9,825 nt of DNA from Bdellovibrionales bacterium (GTDB lineage: Bacteria > Bdellovibrionota > Bdellovibrionia > Bdellovibrionales > UBA1609), in the NCBI GenBank assembly GCA_026648125.1, contig JAPKGD010000032.1, positions 1 through 9,825 of the forward strand, read 5' to 3'. Made by a program: the position numbers and the translations under genes. Under the pieces are notes generated by a model. That model was not told the DNA's origin and did not search any database. It saw only the letters and a program-made list of their open reading frames with translations. Below, one piece after another: positions 6,494-9,825 of the stretch. How positions within the stretch are numbered: the stretch's first letter is position 1; each line of letters begins with the position of its first letter.

Positions 6494-6532
6494 TTAACCA
6501 TGAAGGGTCCATCTGGAGGTATTCATGGTTAA
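6494..6532 (+). promoter_or_regulatory. 11-bp perfect hairpin holding the start codon and ribosome-binding site of the LolB-like gene
   Basis: TTAACCATGAA (6494-6504) and TTCATGGTTAA (6522-6532) are exact reverse complements around a 17-base loop. The loop carries GGAGGT (6515-6520). The start ATG (6525-6527) lies in the 3' arm. If folded in mRNA, the start codon would be paired and the ribosome-binding site held in the loop, which would limit translation. It lies 18 bases after the TPR stop and has no T-run after it, so it is unlikely to be a terminator. Confidence 0.6.
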
Positions 6533-7139
6533 GACCGTCTTTTTAATTTCTACCGTATTTTTGTTGTCGGCCTGTGCAACGGGACCTCTGCGATACGATC
6601 AGCAGCCGGAAGGACAGTGGCAAGCGAAAGCCCTGATCCGTAACAAAAAGGAAGGTAAGTCAGCGGTGGTAGGCCTGGATATAAATGCGGTTCAATCACA
6701 GAAATTGAGAATGGACGTCACCGCGGCGCTTGGGCATCCACTTGCCAGCGTTGTAATGGACGGTGACAAACTGACTTATGTTTTGATGGAAACCAAACAG
6801 TACTATCAAGGGCAGGCGAGTGATTCTTCACTTAAGCCGCTGCTTGCTCTTCAAATGAACCCACGCCTTCTCTACAATGTTTTGTTTGATCTACCCATTG
6901 AAGACAAGTCGTGGACGTGCACGAAAGATAACAGTGGCTATTTAAATGAATGTAAAAACCTCGCAGATCAGACATTCATTCGTTGGAGCGAGCGAAAAGG
7001 TAGACGAAAGCTTGTTCGGCTCGAGAACACGACCGGCATGGTTCAGATCAACGTAAGTGGATTCCAGCCTAAGGTCGAGGACAGAGCCCAGCTCTTTACG
7101 CTGAAACCACCCAAGACGTTTAAGCCAATTCGATTATAG
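6525..7139 (+). CDS. LolB-like outer-membrane lipoprotein
   Basis: The protein has 204 residues. The lipoprotein signal is MVKTVFLISTVFLLSAC, with lipobox LSAC (strictly SAC preceded by L), cysteine 17 and Ala at +2. The body resembles the LolA/LolB beta-fold: GQWQAKALIRNKKEGKSAVVGLDINAVQSQKLRMDVTAALGHPLASVVMDGDKLTYVLMETKQYYQG, then a helix (LKPLLALQMNPRLLYNVLF), then more strands. In Enterobacteria, LolB receives lipoproteins from LolA and inserts them into the outer membrane. Sequence similarity here is by pattern only, so a related lipid- or lipoprotein-binding role is inference. A cysteine pair (WTCTKD and NECKN) could form a disulfide. The start is set by GGAGGT 4 bases upstream and lies within an inverted repeat. 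The gene is second after the TPR lipoprotein. No ispE or other usual lolB neighbour is present. Confidence 0.68.
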   Translation: MVKTVFLISTVFLLSACATGPLRYDQQPEGQWQAKALIRNKKEGKSAVVGLDINAVQSQKLRMDVTAALGHPLASVVMDGDKLTYVLMETKQYYQGQASDSSLKPLLALQMNPRLLYNVLFDLPIEDKSWTCTKDNSGYLNECKNLADQTFIRWSERKGRRKLVRLENTTGMVQINVSGFQPKVEDRAQLFTLKPPKTFKPIRL

Positions 7140-7320
7140 GGCGACTTGTATCACGGTGAGATCACTAAAGCTTATAGTTGCCATCAAAGCAGCTTTCTTG
7201 GCGAGCTCTAAGGTGCCTTGAGAGAAATTTCAGATTTTTGTGGTCTAGTATTAACTGTATCGTACGTTGATGCGTGTCCCGACTTTAGGGCATAATTATC
7301 TCAAGGGCCAAAGTGCCCGT

Positions 7321-7329
7321 GGGGGAGGA
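7321..7329 (+). promoter_or_regulatory. Ribosome-binding site that fixes the prkA start
   Basis: GGGGGAGGA stands 3 bases before ATG 7333 and 9 bases before the in-frame ATG 7339. Both lie well inside the longest open frame, which begins with TTG 7267 and has no ribosome-binding site. Either ATG is acceptable; 7339 has the better spacing. Confidence 0.6.
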
Positions 7330-7332
7330 TCT

Positions 7333-9420
7333 ATGGCTATGGACTCAGGCCGTTCCAACTTTGAACAACTCATCAAAAACCTTCAGCAAAGCAATCATTT
7401 CCAAGAGCTGTCTTGGTCAGGATCGTTTTTTGACTATTTGAACCTAGTCAAAGAAAACCCAAAAATCACACGGAATGCATTTCAGAGAATGTACGACATG
7501 ATCGTCGAAAAAGGCTCGATTGAATATGTCGACGTCAAAAAGCAGATGATTCATTACAAGTTCTTTGATGACGAAGATAATGATGGCAAAGACGCGGTTT
7601 ATGGAGCGGACATTCCGCTGATGAAGCTGGTCAATGTTCTGCGAGCGGCGGCACTTGGCTACGGAACAGAGAAACGGGTCATCCTACTTCACGGACCGGT
7701 GGGCAGTGCGAAGTCTACAATCTGTAGGCTCCTTAAGCAGGGAATTGAGCGCTATTCAAAAACGGACAATGGCGCACTCTTCACTTTTGAATGGGTTGAT
7801 GAAGATGGTAAGCATGAAGACCTTTTTGGAAAGGGTGTGCGCGTATTTCCAAGCCCAATGCACGAAGAGCCTTTGCTCTTAGTGCCGATGGAGATGCGTC
7901 AATCGATTATTGATGAGCTGAATCGTGGTTCAAAATCCGATTTTAGGGTCAACATTGTTGGCGAGCTCTGCCCGCCAAGTCGCTACATTTTTAAGGGATT
8001 GATGGAGCGTTATAACGGGGACCTCAACCGCGTATTAAATCATGTGCGGGTTAAGAGAATGTTACTCTCGGAGGCAGATCGGGTCGGAATAGGTACTTTT
8101 CAACCGAAAGATGAAAAGAATCAGGACAGCACTGAGCTGACAGGAGATCTCAACTACCGAAAAATTGCTGAATATGGATCGGATTCAGATCCTCGAGCGT
8201 TCAATTTTGATGGTGAATTTAATGTGGCCAATCGAGGAATGGTTGAATTCGTCGAAGTTCTCAAGCTCGATGTGGCGTTTCTCTATGATCTTCTTGGCGC
8301 TTCGCAGGAACATCGAGTTAAGCCAAAGAAATTTGCGCAAACACATATTGATGAAGTGATCATTGGTCACACCAACGAGCCGGAATATCGCAAGCTTCAA
8401 GACAACGAATTTATGGAAGCACTCCGGGATCGAACGGTAAAAATTGATATCCCCTATATCACCAAATTGAAGGACGAAATTAAGATTTATAAGAAGGACT
8501 TTAACAGTCGGGTTCTAAGGGGAGTAAGTATTGCCCCACACACCATTGAAATGGCCGCGATGTGGGCCATTCTCTCCCGTCTCGAAAAGCCCAAAAAGTC
8601 CAATCTGACTCGGCTCCAAAAGCTCAAGCTCTATGATGGAAAGTCTCTCCCAAATTATACAGAAGACAATATCAAGGAGTTGCGCAAAGAGGCCAAGCGT
8701 GAAGGCTTGGAGGGGATATCACCCCGATACGTCCAAGATAAGATTTCAAACGCCATAGTAACCTCTCAGCAAATGAACCGTGGATCAGTAAATCCGTTTA
8801 TGGTTTTGAATGAACTTGAGGGCGGACTGAAGCACCACTCGCTGATTTCAAACGAAGAGCTTCGACAGGATTTTAAAGAGCTCCTTAGCGTCGTTAAGCA
8901 GGAGTACGAAGAAATCATCAAGGCTGAAGTTCAGCGGGCGATTTCAGCCGATGAAGGCGCGTTACAGCGGCTTTGCGGAAATTATATCGACAATGTGAAG
9001 GCTTATACGCAAAAAGAGAGAGTGCGAAATCAGTTTACTGGAAGAGACGAAGAGCCAGATGAGCGACTGATGCGTTCGATTGAAGAGAAGATCGAAATTC
9101 CTGAATCAAGAAAAGATGATTTCCGCCGAGAGATAATGAACTACATCGGCGCACTTTCTTTGGAAGGAAAGCGATTCGATTACAAAACCAATGAGCGGCT
9201 TCAGAAGGCATTAGAGCTCAAACTCTTTGAAGATCAAAAGGACACCATCAAATTGACCTCTTTGGTGTCTTCCGTAGTTGATAAAGACACCCAAGAGAAG
9301 ATCGATATCGTAAAGACCAGGTTGATCAAGGAATTTGGATACGATGAGATCTCGGCGACGGATGTCCTGCACTATGTAGCAAGCATTTTTGCTCGTGGAG
9401 ATGTGAAAGAGAAGAAGTAG
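7333..9420 (+). CDS. prkA: PrkA-type AAA+ serine protein kinase
   Basis: The protein has 695 residues from ATG 7333, about 50 more than E. coli YeaG/PrkA (644). The AAA+ part is complete. Walker A is GPVGSAKST (121-129, Lys127). DELNRGSKSDF follows near residue 195. The PrkA signature NRGMVEFVEVLK (300-311) carries the acidic Walker B-like residues. A sensor-like GHTNEPEY starts at 345. LRDRTVKIDIPY contains a probable arginine finger. The long helical C-terminal part is the PrkA C-terminal domain, with hypothesised kinase activity; some family members have been reported to act instead as proteases, so the biochemistry is not settled. The E. coli and Bacillus relatives act in stress, nitrogen starvation or sporulation. 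The yeaH/yhbH-like gene follows 18 bases later, the standard operon order. The 193-base gap upstream shows no clear promoter. Confidence 0.93.
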   Translation: MAMDSGRSNFEQLIKNLQQSNHFQELSWSGSFFDYLNLVKENPKITRNAFQRMYDMIVEKGSIEYVDVKKQMIHYKFFDDEDNDGKDAVYGADIPLMKLVNVLRAAALGYGTEKRVILLHGPVGSAKSTICRLLKQGIERYSKTDNGALFTFEWVDEDGKHEDLFGKGVRVFPSPMHEEPLLLVPMEMRQSIIDELNRGSKSDFRVNIVGELCPPSRYIFKGLMERYNGDLNRVLNHVRVKRMLLSEADRVGIGTFQPKDEKNQDSTELTGDLNYRKIAEYGSDSDPRAFNFDGEFNVANRGMVEFVEVLKLDVAFLYDLLGASQEHRVKPKKFAQTHIDEVIIGHTNEPEYRKLQDNEFMEALRDRTVKIDIPYITKLKDEIKIYKKDFNSRVLRGVSIAPHTIEMAAMWAILSRLEKPKKSNLTRLQKLKLYDGKSLPNYTEDNIKELRKEAKREGLEGISPRYVQDKISNAIVTSQQMNRGSVNPFMVLNELEGGLKHHSLISNEELRQDFKELLSVVKQEYEEIIKAEVQRAISADEGALQRLCGNYIDNVKAYTQKERVRNQFTGRDEEPDERLMRSIEEKIEIPESRKDDFRREIMNYIGALSLEGKRFDYKTNERLQKALELKLFEDQKDTIKLTSLVSSVVDKDTQEKIDIVKTRLIKEFGYDEISATDVLHYVASIFARGDVKEKK

Positions 9421-9438
9421 ACCTTTTAAGGGGAGCAC

Positions 9439-9825
9439 GTGGGAATCAGGGAAGATCATAGTCGCTTTCGCGATATTATCAGGGGTCGAATTCGCCAAAA
9501 TTTTAAGAAGTATGTGACCCATGGTGAAATGATCGGCAAACGCGAGAAAGAGTTTGTTAAAATTCCGGTTCCTTCTATTGATATTCCGCGATTCAAATAT
9601 GGCCCTAAGCAGTCGGGAGGCGTTGGGCAAGGGCAAGGCCAGTCAGGCGATGGCGTCGATGGTGATCAGGCGGGAGCGGGGCCGGCTGGAGACACCCCCG
9701 GTGAGCACTTTTTAGAAGTCGACATATCTCTTGAGGAACTTGCGGATATTTTGGGTGAGGAGCTTCAGCTTCCGCGAATACAGCCAAAAGGTAACCGAAC
9801 TATCGACACCAATGTAACCAAATAC
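9439..9825 (+). CDS. YeaH/YhbH-family protein (DUF444), 5' part only
   Basis: GTG 9439 opens 129 codons that run off the right edge. AAGGGGAG (9428-9435) is just upstream. The N-terminus (GIREDHSRFRDIIRGRIRQNFKKYV) and KEFVKIPVPSIDIPRFKYGP match the beginning of DUF444 proteins. A Gly/Gln/Asp-rich linker (about 58-90, GGVGQGQGQSGDG) is followed by EHFLEVDISLEELADILGEELQLPRIQPKG, where the family's conserved acidic segment lies. The missing part should hold a von Willebrand A-like domain. The style is closer to Bacillus YhbH than to E. coli YeaH. The family partners with PrkA and SpoVR in stress or stationary phase, but the exact activity is unknown. The spoVR-like gene would be expected just beyond the window. 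Confidence 0.9.
   Translation, partial: MGIREDHSRFRDIIRGRIRQNFKKYVTHGEMIGKREKEFVKIPVPSIDIPRFKYGPKQSGGVGQGQGQSGDGVDGDQAGAGPAGDTPGEHFLEVDISLEELADILGEELQLPRIQPKGNRTIDTNVTKY

Noticed and set aside
7155..7199. AAAGCT/AGCTTT stem after the LolB-like gene as a terminator
   Set aside because: Six A/T-rich pairs, an 18-base loop and no long T-run are too weak to call.
7195..7215. sigma54-type promoter (TTGGC...TGCC) before prkA
   Set aside because: The GG and GC elements are about 15 bases apart, not the 11-12 needed.
9211..9636. 141-codon frame antisense to the end of prkA and the start of the yhbH-like gene
   Set aside because: It spans the junction of two clear family genes on the other strand and has no start signals.

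Overview
The window looks like chromosomal DNA from a Gram-negative bacterium with an outer membrane. I would guess a Bdellovibrio-like member of the Bdellovibrionota, but this is inference. It rests on roughly 50% GC, a run of four lipoprotein genes whose +2 residues predict the outer membrane, a PhaR-type regulator, and a Bacillus/delta-type prkA-yhbH pair. I see no tRNA, rRNA, CRISPR array, insertion sequence or phage gene, and no clear transferred segment.

Layout. (1) 1-302, minus: 5' part of a secreted protein gene that leaves the window on the left, with a good sigma70-like promoter at 330-358. (2) 530-1228, plus: an unrecognised single-pass membrane protein. Its 3' end overlaps, tail to tail, a short stand-alone RadC/JAB-domain gene (1197-1604, minus). 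(3) A divergent intergenic region (1605-1773) with two perfect palindromes and a promoter. It drives a two-gene lipoprotein operon: an LpoB-like penicillin-binding-protein activator (1774-2370) and a COG3014-like lipoprotein (about 2367-3590). (4) A hairpin at 3608-3637, usable as a terminator from both sides, separates this operon from a convergent PhaR-type regulator (3665-4189, minus), which has its own TTGACA promoter. (5) After about 350 bases of non-coding DNA come a large TPR lipoprotein (4628-6475) and a LolB-like lipoprotein (6525-7139). The ribosome-binding site and start codon of the latter lie inside an 11-bp perfect inverted repeat. (6) prkA (7333-9420) is followed 18 bases later by the 5' part of a yeaH/yhbH (DUF444) gene that leaves the window on the right. 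spoVR usually comes third in this conserved set.

How the genes fit together. The LpoB-like and COG3014-like lipoproteins are a known neighbour pair, probably serving peptidoglycan synthesis. The TPR and LolB-like lipoproteins look like a second envelope pair, perhaps for lipoprotein or outer-membrane assembly. PrkA and YeaH/YhbH form a stress or starvation kinase module. I found no obviously undescribed system. The most interesting non-gene signals are the start-codon hairpin at 6494-6532, the CTGA overlap at 2367-2370 and the palindromes at 1630-1699.
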